In this document: positions 9,659 to 17,866 of the stretch, one piece after another
How the letters are laid out: every line of letters begins with the position of its first letter
How positions within the stretch are numbered: position 1 is the stretch's first letter
Assembly: GCA_947588675.1 (NCBI GenBank)
Contig: CANPYY010000006.1
Location: forward strand, 33,817 to 97,816
Direction: 5' to 3'
Origin: an uncultured Lachnospiraceae bacterium
GTDB taxonomy: Bacteria > Bacillota > Clostridia > Lachnospirales > Lachnospiraceae
Length of the DNA: 64,000 bases
Made by a program: the position numbers and the translations under genes
Notes under the pieces: generated by a model
Seen by the model: only the letters and a program-made list of their open reading frames with translations
Databases searched by the model: none
Told to the model about the DNA's origin: nothing

Positions 9659-10072
9659 TCACTGTGCACCTTCTTCCTGTCCCGTTCCGCTATTTGTAAT
9701 TATACTTAATATCTCCTCATAATTCATACTTGTATTTAATTCATACGTCCCGGGTATAACTACGGCTCCGTCACTTCCCTGCGCCGTAATCTGCGCACGT
9801 ATATAAAACGAATATTTATTTACTATAAGTTTATTATATTCAAGTCTGGAGGCTATAGACATTGTACCTTCGCCTTCATTTACAGTAAAATCCACATCCG
9901 TTCCCGGCGCTTCGGAAGCAGTTACATTTCCGAATATCTGATATCCGAAATCATACATTCCCACACACAGCCTTGATACCGCATAAATGATGAGTCCATA
10001 AAATATCAGACTTAAAATAATGCTGAATATAACTTTTACCCCGCTTAGCACTGCTCTTTGTGAACCAGCCAT
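9659..10072 (-). CDS. Short MltG-like membrane protein without catalytic domain
   Basis: A 137-residue protein with one transmembrane helix (about residues 12-34, FSIILSLIFYGLIIYAVSRL) and an extracellular part with features of the MltG/YceG N-terminus: TMSIASRLEYNKLIVNKYSFYI followed by IPGTYELNTSMNYEEILSII. Full MltG is an endolytic murein transglycosylase of more than 300 residues; here the protein stops after the LysM-like part, so the catalytic domain and its Glu are absent. It sits where mltG (yrrL) sits in B. subtilis, between RNase J and trmR, with AGAGGTG before the ATG. It may regulate or anchor wall synthesis rather than cut glycan. Confidence 0.7.
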   Translation of the reverse strand: MAGSQRAVLSGVKVIFSIILSLIFYGLIIYAVSRLCVGMYDFGYQIFGNVTASEAPGTDVDFTVNEGEGTMSIASRLEYNKLIVNKYSFYIRAQITAQGSDGAVVIPGTYELNTSMNYEEILSIITNSGTGQEEGAQ

Positions 10073-10092
10073 TAATCACACCTCTTTTGCTA

Positions 10093-11763
10093 CTAGCATT
10101 CCATTATAATCGGCAGTATCATAGGATTACGCATAGTTTTCCTGCGTATGAAGTCACCAAGCGTATCCCGTATCTCAACCTTTATTTTTCCCCAGTCGGT
10201 TACATTATTCCTAATACATTTGTCTATAACAATATCCACTACTTCTCTTGCTTCTTCCATAAGATTTTCAGATTCCCTGACATATACAAACCCACGTGAA
10301 ACTATATCGGGTCCGGCAAGAACCTGATTGCTTCCTTTTTCCAGTGTAACAACTATAATAATAAGTCCGTTTTCTGACAGGAGCTGTCTGTCACGAAGAA
10401 CTATATTTCCGACATCTCCGACTCCAAGTCCATCAACCAGTACTCCGTTTGCAGGCACACAGTCTACAATCTTTCCGCATTCGGAATTAAGCTCAAGCAC
10501 ATTACCCGATTCAAGTATAAACACATTTTCCTTTGGAACGCCCATTTCCCTTGCAATCTGGGCATGGGCTTTAAGATGCCTGTATTCGCCATGCACCGGT
10601 ATTGCATATTTGGGTTTTGTCAGCGCATATATAAGTTTTACTTCCTCCTGACAGGCGTGTCCTGACACGTGGGTATCCTGCACAATAACATTCGCCCCAA
10701 GCTGTGAAAGTTCATTAATAACTTTAGATACAGACTTTTCATTACCGGGTATTGGGGTAGAACTGAATATTACCGTATCTCCCGGTTTTATATAAAGCTT
10801 TTTGTGTATCGAGCCCGCCATTCTTGACAGCGCCGCCATGGCCTCTCCCTGACTTCCCGTAGTAATAATTACTATCTGGTCATCCGTATAATTTTTAAGT
10901 TCCTCGATATCTATTATAATGGAATCCGGCACGTCAAGATATCCCAGTTCTATCGCAGTGCTTATAATATTAACCATGCTCCTGCCCTCAATAACTACTT
11001 TTCTGTTATATCTTTTTGCCGAATTGATAATCTGCTGTACACGGTCCACATTAGACGCAAATGTCGCTACAATAATACGGTTATCCGCCTGGTCGGCAAA
11101 TATGGCGTCAAAAGTCCTGCCAACCGTACGTTCAGACATTGTAAATCCCGGTTTCATAATATTGGTACTGTCACACAAAAGCGCCAGCACTCCCTTTTTC
11201 CCAATCTCGGCAATTCTCTGTAAATCTATCATATCGCCGAATACCGGTGTATAATCAACTTTAAAATCACCGGTATGGAATAAAACTCCCGCAGGAGTTG
11301 TTATTGCAAGGGCAGCCGCGTCGGCTATGCTGTGGTTTGTCCTTACAAATTCTATTCTGAAATCTCCCAGATTTATTGACTGTCCGTAAGAGATAACCTT
11401 TCTTCTTACAATATTCATGATTCCGTGTTCGCGGAATTTATTTTCAATAATGCCCATTGTAAGCTTTGTTGCATATATAGGCGCGTTTATTTCTTTGATT
11501 ACATAAGGCAGAGCCCCTATATGATCTTCATGACCATGAGTTATTATAAAACCTCTCACTTTTTCAATATTATCTTTCAGGTAAGTCACGTCGGGTATAA
11601 CCATATCTATTCCCAACATATCATCATCCGGAAATGATAAACCGCAGTCCACAACAATAATAGAGGACTCAGTTTCAAAAGCCGTAATGTTCATTCCTAT
11701 CTGTTCAAGTCCTCCAAGCGGAATGATTTTCACCGACTTCCCTGATTCTCTTTTTATTTTCAA
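10093..11763 (-). CDS. rnj: Ribonuclease J
   Basis: A 556-residue metallo-beta-lactamase/beta-CASP ribonuclease, the 5'-to-3' exo- and endonuclease that matures and degrades RNA in Gram-positive bacteria. Metal motif THGHEDHIGALPY is at about residues 75-87, NHSIADA and HTGDFKVDYTP follow, then the beta-CASP part (CDSTN, TTGSQGEAMAALSR), SGHACQEE and HGEYRHL. I start it at TTG 11763 because GGAGGTG lies seven bases upstream and the product then has the usual length; the next in-frame upstream start (11814) lacks a ribosome site. It interrupts the order otherwise shared with the B. subtilis yrr cluster, between the DUF1292 gene and the MltG-like gene. Confidence 0.93.
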   Translation of the reverse strand: MKIKRESGKSVKIIPLGGLEQIGMNITAFETESSIIVVDCGLSFPDDDMLGIDMVIPDVTYLKDNIEKVRGFIITHGHEDHIGALPYVIKEINAPIYATKLTMGIIENKFREHGIMNIVRRKVISYGQSINLGDFRIEFVRTNHSIADAAALAITTPAGVLFHTGDFKVDYTPVFGDMIDLQRIAEIGKKGVLALLCDSTNIMKPGFTMSERTVGRTFDAIFADQADNRIIVATFASNVDRVQQIINSAKRYNRKVVIEGRSMVNIISTAIELGYLDVPDSIIIDIEELKNYTDDQIVIITTGSQGEAMAALSRMAGSIHKKLYIKPGDTVIFSSTPIPGNEKSVSKVINELSQLGANVIVQDTHVSGHACQEEVKLIYALTKPKYAIPVHGEYRHLKAHAQIAREMGVPKENVFILESGNVLELNSECGKIVDCVPANGVLVDGLGVGDVGNIVLRDRQLLSENGLIIIVVTLEKGSNQVLAGPDIVSRGFVYVRESENLMEEAREVVDIVIDKCIRNNVTDWGKIKVEIRDTLGDFIRRKTMRNPMILPIIMEC

Positions 11764-11875
11764 GAAAACACCTCCACATAAATGTTCACAACGCACTAAA
11801 TCCACTTCCCGCAAAGACTTTCAGGTACATTACGGCCAACCGGATATATTTCGATGTGTTTATTAAAAAATTTTA

Positions 11876-12136
11876 TTATAATTCAATATCATAGTCGTCC
11901 AACAGTTCTTCAAATACGCCTGCAACTGCTTCAAGCTCATCTTCATCATCTATTGTTTCATAATATACGTCGTCTTCATCGGTTCCTACCTGTTTAAATA
12001 TCCAGGCATCCATTTCCTCCTCATCGTCATCCGACGTGGCGAGAAGGTATGTCGAACCGTTAATCTGTGTCTGTTCAAGCACATAAAATTCCGTTTCATC
12101 TCCATCTTCATTGTATACCGTTATCGTATCATACAT
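11876..12136 (-). CDS. DUF1292 family acidic protein (YrzB)
   Basis: An 86-residue very acidic protein of the DUF1292 family (B. subtilis YrzB). The pattern TVYNEDGDETEFYVLEQTQ, then YLLATSDDDEEE and a Glu/Asp-rich tail ending in DDYDIEL is typical. I place the start at ATG 12136, eight bases after GGAGG; an in-frame GTG at 12151 overlaps that ribosome site. It follows ruvX by 23 bases, as in many Bacillota. Function is unknown; the persistent link to ruvX and IreB suggests only co-expression. Confidence 0.85.
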   Translation of the reverse strand: MYDTITVYNEDGDETEFYVLEQTQINGSTYLLATSDDDEEEMDAWIFKQVGTDEDDVYYETIDDEDELEAVAGVFEELLDDYDIEL

Positions 12137-12159
12137 AAAAATGTCCTCCACACATTAAG

Positions 12160-12579
12160 CTACAGGCTGTCCAGATAATTTTCAAGAATAATTGCCGCCG
12201 CAATCTTATCAATTACCTTTTTACGTTCATACCTGCCTTTTACTTCACCCTCGCAAAGAATCCTCGAAGCCGCCACTGATGTAAGCCTTTCATCCCATAG
12301 TATAACCTCGAGTCCCGTACGCTTTGAAAGCTCATGCATAAATTCCTCTGTCTTACGCGCCTGCAATCCAATCGAATTGTCCATGTTTCTAGGGTATCCG
12401 AGAACTATCCTGCACACTTTATATTCATCGCATATATCTTTTATCCTTACAAGCGTATGCCTTATTTTGTTTTCCCTGTCCCGCGTAATCGTTTCAAGCG
12501 CCTGCGCAGTCATCATAAGTTCATCGCTTATGGCAACGCCCACTGTTTTTGCCCCATAATCAAGACCAAGTATTCTCAT
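12160..12579 (-). CDS. ruvX: RuvX/YqgF pre-16S rRNA nuclease / Holliday junction resolvase-like
   Basis: A 139-residue RNase H-fold protein of the YqgF/RuvX family, implicated in 5'-end processing of 16S pre-rRNA and described in some bacteria as a Holliday junction resolvase. It begins MRILGLDYGAKTVGVAISD with the first catalytic Asp, then VLGYPRNMD and WDERLTSVAA, then KKVIDKIAAAIILENYL with the last Asp. The start at 12579 is four bases after the IreB stop and matches the family N-terminus; a longer reading to 12654 would run into ireB. Confidence 0.9.
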   Translation of the reverse strand: MRILGLDYGAKTVGVAISDELMMTAQALETITRDRENKIRHTLVRIKDICDEYKVCRIVLGYPRNMDNSIGLQARKTEEFMHELSKRTGLEVILWDERLTSVAASRILCEGEVKGRYERKKVIDKIAAAIILENYLDSL

Positions 12580-12583
12580 ACCA

Positions 12584-12850
12584 TCATTCGCTTTCAAGCT
12601 TGCTTTTAATATAATGCTCCAAAAGCATCTCAATAATCTCATCACGTTCAGCACGCATAATAAGGCTTCTTGCGCCGTTATGGCTCGTTATATATGTCGG
12701 GTCGCCGGACATAATATATCCTACAATCTGGCTTACAGGATTATATCCTTTCTCCTTTAATGATTCGTATACGGATTCAATAACATCCGATACCTGATAT
12801 TCCTGCTTCCTCTGTACTTTAATAAACTGTGTATTATGAATCTCCTGCAC
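12584..12850 (-). CDS. ireB: IreB family regulatory phosphoprotein
   Basis: An 88-residue IreB (DUF965/YrzL) protein. In Enterococcus IreB is a substrate of the Ser/Thr kinase IreK and damps cephalosporin resistance. Conserved parts visible are VIESVYESLKEKGYNPVSQI, VGYIMSGDPTYITSHNGAR and IMRAERDEIIEMLLEHYI. The start chosen is GTG at 12850, seven bases after AAGGAAG; another GTG three codons earlier sits on that ribosome site. It precedes ruvX and DUF1292, the normal order. No IreK-like kinase is in this window. Confidence 0.88.
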   Translation of the reverse strand: MQEIHNTQFIKVQRKQEYQVSDVIESVYESLKEKGYNPVSQIVGYIMSGDPTYITSHNGARSLIMRAERDEIIEMLLEHYIKSKLESE

Positions 12851-12887
12851 TGTTATCACTTCCTTATTACATAGCTGTTCCTCTATT

Positions 12888-12916
12888 ATATTAATATATC
12901 ACACTGAAATTAGCAA
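12888..12916 (-). promoter_or_regulatory. Possible promoter for ireB-ruvX
   Basis: TTGCTA (12911-12916) and TAATAT (12888-12893) are separated by 17 bases on the minus strand. The -35 element overlaps the last codon and stop of mtaB, so this would be an internal promoter. Match to consensus is partial. Confidence 0.35.
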
Positions 12917-14292
12917 GGCTTTTTATAGCTGCAAAACATTATACCGTCATCCCACACCTCTTTTGGACATACATTTACAATTGTATTTATAAGAATTTCA
13001 TCTTTATCCTCACAATCAAATACAAATTTTATGTATCTTTCATTATGTCCGGAATAATATCTTCTTCCTCTGATATACGTAACTTCCTCAACTAAGCAGC
13101 TTTCGGTATGATTTATAAAATTCTTTCTGTAATTCTTCATGAGCGTATCCGTCACGCCGCCCATTATTCCTGCCCTTTTATTTTTAATATTCTCATTTAC
13201 CTGATTTTTCATACCGGCGGCAACCGTTCCATCCCTTTTAGAATATTTGAATACATGTATAGCCGAAAATCCAATTTCTTTTACATATTCCAGACTTTCT
13301 TCAAACTCTTTTTCCGTTTCACCCGGGAATCCGACAATTACATCCGTAGTTATTGCAGGAAGTTCATAATATTTTCTAAGCAGTTCCACACTGTTTCTGT
13401 ATTCTCTGACAGAATATTTCCTTTTCATTCTCTCAAGAGTAGAATCACAGCCGCTCTGAAGCGACAAATGAAAATGAGGACAGAGTTTGGCAACGCCTGA
13501 TATGCTTTTTACAAAACCGTCGGTAATTATGCGAGGTTCCAGCGAGCCAAGCCTTATCCTGTCAATACCTTCTATCTCCGAAAGCTTTAATATCAGTTCA
13601 TAAAGCGGTTTGCCCTGTAAATCAATAAAGCTTACGCAGTCCGTAAAATCCACTCCGTATGAAGAAAGATGTATGCCTGTCAGCACAATCTCCCGATAAC
13701 CGTTTTGCGAAAGCAGGCAGGCTTCTTCATACACGTCAGCAATGCTTCTGCTTTTAAGTTTTCCGCGTACATACGGTATTTTACAATAAGTACAGAACTG
13801 ATTACACCCGTCCTGGACTTTAATATACGCCCGCGTATGTTCATTACACATGTCCTCTGATTTTTTTTCTTTTTCAGAAGTATTTTCTTCAGAAGTATTT
13901 ACCGGTTCCGCGCGCAAAACGCCCCTGTCATTGATATAATCCGTAATTATATCAAATGCTTCCGCCTTCTGCTTATTACCTATTATAATATCTATACCTT
14001 CATCCTCTTTAAGTGCGCTTTCACCTGCTTCCGCAAAACATCCCAATGCAACGACCACGGCGTTTTCATTAAGCCGTCTGGCCCTGTGAAGCATTTTTCT
14101 GGATTTGCGGTCGGCTATATTAGTTACCGTACATGTATTAACAACATATATATCAGCGGCCTCGTTAAACGGGACAATACGAAAGCCCGCTGTTTCAAAC
14201 TGCTTTATAAGTTTCCCGGTTTCATACTGATTTACTTTACATCCGAGAGTCATAAATGCAATACAGTTGTTTTTTACACTCATTTTACACAA
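12910..14292 (-). CDS. mtaB: tRNA t6A37 C2-methylthiotransferase MtaB
   Basis: A 460-residue radical-SAM methylthiotransferase of the MtaB (YqeV) type, converting t6A to ms2t6A at tRNA position 37. The UPF0004 N-terminus (FMTLGCKVNQYETG, NTCTVT, ALGCFAE) supplies three Cys for one Fe-S cluster; CNQFCTYCKIP near residue 155 gives the radical-SAM CxxxCxxC cluster; a TRAM-like RNA-binding domain forms the last ~70 residues. The start is TTG at 14292, with TTAGGAG five bases upstream; an ATG three codons later is too far from that site. It heads the long operon that ends with the giant repeat protein. Confidence 0.9.
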   Translation of the reverse strand: MCKMSVKNNCIAFMTLGCKVNQYETGKLIKQFETAGFRIVPFNEAADIYVVNTCTVTNIADRKSRKMLHRARRLNENAVVVALGCFAEAGESALKEDEGIDIIIGNKQKAEAFDIITDYINDRGVLRAEPVNTSEENTSEKEKKSEDMCNEHTRAYIKVQDGCNQFCTYCKIPYVRGKLKSRSIADVYEEACLLSQNGYREIVLTGIHLSSYGVDFTDCVSFIDLQGKPLYELILKLSEIEGIDRIRLGSLEPRIITDGFVKSISGVAKLCPHFHLSLQSGCDSTLERMKRKYSVREYRNSVELLRKYYELPAITTDVIVGFPGETEKEFEESLEYVKEIGFSAIHVFKYSKRDGTVAAGMKNQVNENIKNKRAGIMGGVTDTLMKNYRKNFINHTESCLVEEVTYIRGRRYYSGHNERYIKFVFDCEDKDEILINTIVNVCPKEVWDDGIMFCSYKKPC

Positions 14293-14320
14293 AACAACTC
14301 CTAACTTTTCAAAAATTTTA

Positions 14321-14348
14321 TTGACTTTTATACCTCATGTGCTACTAT
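14321..14348 (+). promoter_or_regulatory. Promoter of the HPr-like gene
   Basis: TTGACT (14321-14326) and TACTAT (14343-14348) are 16 bases apart, close to the vegetative consensus, and lie about 36 bases before the start codon. The promoter overlaps the leader region of mtaB on the other strand. Confidence 0.7.
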
Positions 14349-14383
14349 ATAAGTGCATAGAAAATTATATAGGAGGTATTATT

Positions 14384-14617
14384 ATGACTACAGTTAAAAT
14401 TTCTTTAAACTCTATCGATAAGGTTAAATCTTTTGTCAATGATGTTGCCAAGTTTGATTGTGATTTTGACCTGATATCAGGAAGATATGTTATTGATGCA
14501 AAATCCATAATGGGCATATTCAGTCTTGACCTCTCAAAAAATATTGATTTGAGCATCCACAGTGAAGATAATATTAACGAAGTGTTAAAGATGCTTGAGC
14601 CATATATAATCAAGTAA
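14384..14617 (+). CDS. HPr-like (Crh-like) protein lacking the catalytic histidine
   Basis: A 77-residue protein with the HPr fold pattern. The segment AKSIMGIFSL (residues 39-48) matches the regulatory serine loop of HPr, with Ser41 corresponding to HPr Ser46. The N-terminal region where HPr carries its phosphorylated His15 (GxHARP) instead reads SLNSIDKVKSF with no His; the only His is residue 59. It therefore cannot relay PTS phosphate in the usual way and resembles B. subtilis Crh, a regulatory paralogue that lost this His. The ATG has a perfect AGGAGG seven bases upstream and its own strong promoter. It is a single-gene unit between mtaB and thiI. Confidence 0.8.
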   Translation: MTTVKISLNSIDKVKSFVNDVAKFDCDFDLISGRYVIDAKSIMGIFSLDLSKNIDLSIHSEDNINEVLKMLEPYIIK

Positions 14618-14651
14618 TTATCTGCTAACTATTACGCATCAGACAAAGTAC

Positions 14652-14712
14652 AGAGAGTTGGTTTCGGATTATTTCTGCGTACATAAACAGTTCGATATCA
14701 ACTCTCTTTTTA
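14652..14712. terminator. Terminator between HPr-like gene and thiI
   Basis: AGAGAGTTG (14652-14660) pairs with CAACTCTCT (14699-14707), extended by two pairs, with a large loop and a following TTTTTAT on the plus strand. It separates the ends of convergent genes and probably terminates the HPr-like transcript; a role for thiI is less certain because the minus-strand side has no T tract. Confidence 0.6.
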
Positions 14713-14717
14713 TCTGC

Positions 14718-15899
14718 TTATACTTCAATATCTTCTATTTCCATTGTTTCATATGCCCTTTCAAGCATGTCGTCAATTACTTCTTCAAGTTTTCTTTCAG
14801 ATTTTTTAATAACGTTTAAATTCGGCTTCGTAACAGGATGTTTTGCAACAAATATTGTACAGCAGTCTTCATACGGCAGTATTGACGTTTCAAAAGTATC
14901 TATCTTCTGGGAAATTTCAACTATATCCTGTTTGTCAAATGCAATAAGAGGTCTGTATACCGGAAGCGTACATACATCATTGGTACAGAGCAGGCTGTGC
15001 ATTGTCTGGCTTGCAACCTGTCCTATGCTTTCTCCCGTAACAAGTCCCAGACATTCCTCTTTTAAAGCAAGATTTTCAGCAATTTTCATCATATATCTTC
15101 TCATAATAATTGTAAGCTCATCATGCGGGCATTTCTCATAGATTGCCATCTGTATTTCAGTAAAATTAACCACGTACAGACGTATGCTTCCTGAATATAC
15201 CGCAACTTTTTTAGCAAGGTCAACCACTTTTTTCTTTGCTCTTTCGCTTGTATAAGGCGGCGCATGAAAATATACCGCCGCAAGCTTTACTCCTCTTTTT
15301 GCAATCATATAACCTGCAACGGGACTGTCTATTCCTCCCGACAACAGGAGCATGGCCTTTCCGCTTGTTCCGACAGGCATACCGTTGGGACCTTTTATAC
15401 TTTCTGAATAAATATATGCTTTTCCTCTTATTTCAACAGTTATCCTTACCTGCGGTGAATGTACGTCAACTTTCATTTCAGGATAATTATCAATAAGAAC
15501 TGCCCCCAGGCGGCTTCCTATTTCCGGCGACGTATAAGGATAGTGCTTATCTCCGCGTTTTGCTTCGACTTTAAATGTAAAGTTTCTGTCAGGATAGCGC
15601 TCTTTTACATGCGCGACCGCAGCGGCGCATACACTATCCCATCCTTTGTCATCAACAAGCATTACCGGGCATATTGCAGCAATACCAAACACTTTTGAAA
15701 GTATTGCTATAACCTCGTCATAATCATATTCTGTAAGCGCCCAGACATATATCCTGCCCTGTTCTTTCGATACTTCAAAATCCCCGTAGGCTTTCTTTAG
15801 GGCATCGCTGATATTTTTGCACAGGGCATCTTCAAATACATATCTGTTTTTTCCTTTAATTCCTATCTCCGAATATTTAATCAAGAATGCTTTATACAT
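14718..15899 (-). CDS. thiI: tRNA 4-thiouridine synthase ThiI
   Basis: A 393-residue ThiI: it adenylates U8 of tRNA and inserts sulfur passed on by a cysteine desulfurase; it may also supply sulfur for thiazole. The N-terminal ferredoxin-like part is followed by a THUMP domain (about 60-165) and the PP-loop pyrophosphatase motif LLLSGGIDSPVAGYMI near 183-198. LGLVTGESIGQVASQT and the conserved Cys of YRPLIAFDK/EDCCTIF are present; there is no C-terminal rhodanese extension, as in other Gram-positives. The gene follows a NifS-type desulfurase by 25 bases, the expected sulfur donor. Confidence 0.93.
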   Translation of the reverse strand: MYKAFLIKYSEIGIKGKNRYVFEDALCKNISDALKKAYGDFEVSKEQGRIYVWALTEYDYDEVIAILSKVFGIAAICPVMLVDDKGWDSVCAAAVAHVKERYPDRNFTFKVEAKRGDKHYPYTSPEIGSRLGAVLIDNYPEMKVDVHSPQVRITVEIRGKAYIYSESIKGPNGMPVGTSGKAMLLLSGGIDSPVAGYMIAKRGVKLAAVYFHAPPYTSERAKKKVVDLAKKVAVYSGSIRLYVVNFTEIQMAIYEKCPHDELTIIMRRYMMKIAENLALKEECLGLVTGESIGQVASQTMHSLLCTNDVCTLPVYRPLIAFDKQDIVEISQKIDTFETSILPYEDCCTIFVAKHPVTKPNLNVIKKSERKLEEVIDDMLERAYETMEIEDIEV

Positions 15900-15924
15900 A
15901 ATAAACTAAAACCTTTCCACAATA

Positions 15925-17088
15925 TTAATAACTTCTGAATTTCTTTAGTATCGGAACATGCTTTTTAATCATTTCCACGGCATACGCTGCTTCTTCTTTA
16001 GTAGTCATTGATGACACCGAAAGACGTATTGTTGAATCCACCAGCTGCCTTTTTACTCCTATAGCCTGCAGTGTTCCGCTAAGTCCCGGGTGGTTTGAAG
16101 AACATGCAGAACCCGAGGATACGTATACTCCATCAGAAGCAAGCGCATGTAACAGCACTTCACTTTTTACGTTTTCAAAGGAAACACTTAATATATGCGG
16201 TGCTCCCGTATCTGCAGAATATGCACTGTTTGCATTTATATATACGCCCTCCATATCCTTTAAGCCGTCTATAAGCGTCTGTTTTATATTCCGCATATGC
16301 GAAACATTTTCTGCCAGTCTGTTATACATAAGTTCCGCCGCTTTGCCAAGTCCCGCTATTCCCGGTACATTTTCCGTACCGGACCTCATGCCTTTTTCCT
16401 GTCCGCCTCCGTAAATATACGGATTAATCTTAACATTATCTGCCACATATAAAAATCCGGTGCCTTTAGGTCCGTGAAATTTATGTCCGCTTACTGACAT
16501 AAGGTCTATGTTCCACTTTTTAGGATAAATTCCAAGTTTCGCATATCCCTGTATTGCATCTGTGTGGAAAAGTATATTCCCGTTTACCTCTTTTGCAGCT
16601 TTTGCAAGACCTTCTATATCGGATATACTCCCTATCTCATTATTTACCAGCATTACCGATACAAGTATCGTATCATCCCGAATATTTTTTACAAGTTCAT
16701 CTTTATCGACCGTTCCATTTTCATCTACCGTAAGATATGTAACTTCATACCCTGCATTTTCAAGAAAAATAAGAGGTTCATGCACAGAAGCATGTTCAAA
16801 TACTGTTGATATAATATGCTTACCCTTCCTCGCCTGCGCCAGCGCTGTCCCGATAAGAGCCTGGTTATTGGCCTCCGTGCCTCCTGACGTAAATATAATG
16901 TTACCCGGTTTACACTTCAGGGTCTTTGCAACAATGTCCCTGGCATCAGAAATATACTGTTCTGCTTCCATTCCCATCGTATGCTTGGCAGACGGATTAG
17001 CATAATCCGTGTCAAATACTTTAAGCATAATTTCCCTTACTTCGGGAATAATTTTCGTTGTAGCTGCATTATCCAGGTATGCCTGCAT
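15925..17088 (-). CDS. Cysteine desulfurase (NifS/IscS family), partner of ThiI
   Basis: A 387-residue PLP-dependent cysteine desulfurase that releases sulfur from cysteine as a protein persulfide. It shows AYLDNAATT at the start, FTSGGTEANNQALIG, HTDAIQGYAKL, the PLP lysine in SVSGHKFHGPKGTG and the active-site Cys in SSGSACSSNHPG. ATG at 17088 is eight bases after AAGGTGG; a GTG at 17100 lies on that ribosome site. The gene is directly upstream of thiI, as nifZ is in B. subtilis, so dedicated sulfur supply to tRNA s4U is likely. Confidence 0.92.
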   Translation of the reverse strand: MQAYLDNAATTKIIPEVREIMLKVFDTDYANPSAKHTMGMEAEQYISDARDIVAKTLKCKPGNIIFTSGGTEANNQALIGTALAQARKGKHIISTVFEHASVHEPLIFLENAGYEVTYLTVDENGTVDKDELVKNIRDDTILVSVMLVNNEIGSISDIEGLAKAAKEVNGNILFHTDAIQGYAKLGIYPKKWNIDLMSVSGHKFHGPKGTGFLYVADNVKINPYIYGGGQEKGMRSGTENVPGIAGLGKAAELMYNRLAENVSHMRNIKQTLIDGLKDMEGVYINANSAYSADTGAPHILSVSFENVKSEVLLHALASDGVYVSSGSACSSNHPGLSGTLQAIGVKRQLVDSTIRLSVSSMTTKEEAAYAVEMIKKHVPILKKFRSY

Positions 17089-17125
17089 TATTTTTACCAC
17101 CTTATTCCGATTAAAACTTAATTAA

Positions 17126-17866
17126 TTATTTCTGACAAAAAAACATAAGTATTGACAACACTGTCATACCCGCGGTTTCAGTACGGAGTATACGGCTGCC
17201 AAGAGATATTATATTAAACCCTTCATCCTTTGCCTTTATAACCTCGGTTTCCTCGTAACCGCCTTCCGGTCCTATAAATATTCCCACGGACGCACTGCCT
17301 GCCGCTTCCTCTATACACTGTTTAGAATGTTGCATTCCCTGAGCATTTTCATATGGAAAAAGATTATATTCCAGTGATTCGGCGTATCTTACGGCTTCCT
17401 CAAAAGCCATCGGCTGACTGATACCCGGAATAATTCCACGTCCGCATTGTTTTGCCGCCGATTCAGCTATCATGCTCCATCTTGCAATTTTCTTATCCCG
17501 CTTATTCTTATCGGTTATCTTTGCCACGCATCTTTTCGTAATAACCGGTATAATTTCATATACGCCAAGTTCTACCGCCTTCTGTATAATAAAATCCATT
17601 TTGTCAAGTTTCGGAAGCGCCTGAAAAAGATATATTTTCGTATTGAGTTCTCCCCTGCTTTTCACTTTTTCTTCTACCGATGCCATCACATAATCAGAAG
17701 CAATTTCACTTATCACGCAATAATAGTCATTGCAAAAACCGTCACAACATACAATATGCTCTCCGCTTTTCATGCGGAGAACATTTTTAATATGATTCAC
17801 ATCATTTCCTTCAATGCGGATAACATTACCATACATATTATCCGCGTTAAAATAAAATCTGTTCAT
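17126..17866 (-). CDS. rsmE: 16S rRNA m3U1498 methyltransferase RsmE
   Basis: A 246-residue SPOUT-class enzyme that methylates N3 of U1498 in 16S rRNA. Visible features are an N-terminal PUA-like part (HIKNVLRMKSGEHIVCCDG), YLFQALPKLDKMDFIIQKAVELG, the motif IFIGPEGGYEETEV and the knot residues ISLGSRILRTETAGM. Its ATG overlaps the murE stop by four bases (ATGA). The usual bacterial neighbour prmA is not present here. Confidence 0.92.
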   Translation of the reverse strand: MNRFYFNADNMYGNVIRIEGNDVNHIKNVLRMKSGEHIVCCDGFCNDYYCVISEIASDYVMASVEEKVKSRGELNTKIYLFQALPKLDKMDFIIQKAVELGVYEIIPVITKRCVAKITDKNKRDKKIARWSMIAESAAKQCGRGIIPGISQPMAFEEAVRYAESLEYNLFPYENAQGMQHSKQCIEEAAGSASVGIFIGPEGGYEETEVIKAKDEGFNIISLGSRILRTETAGMTVLSILMFFCQK

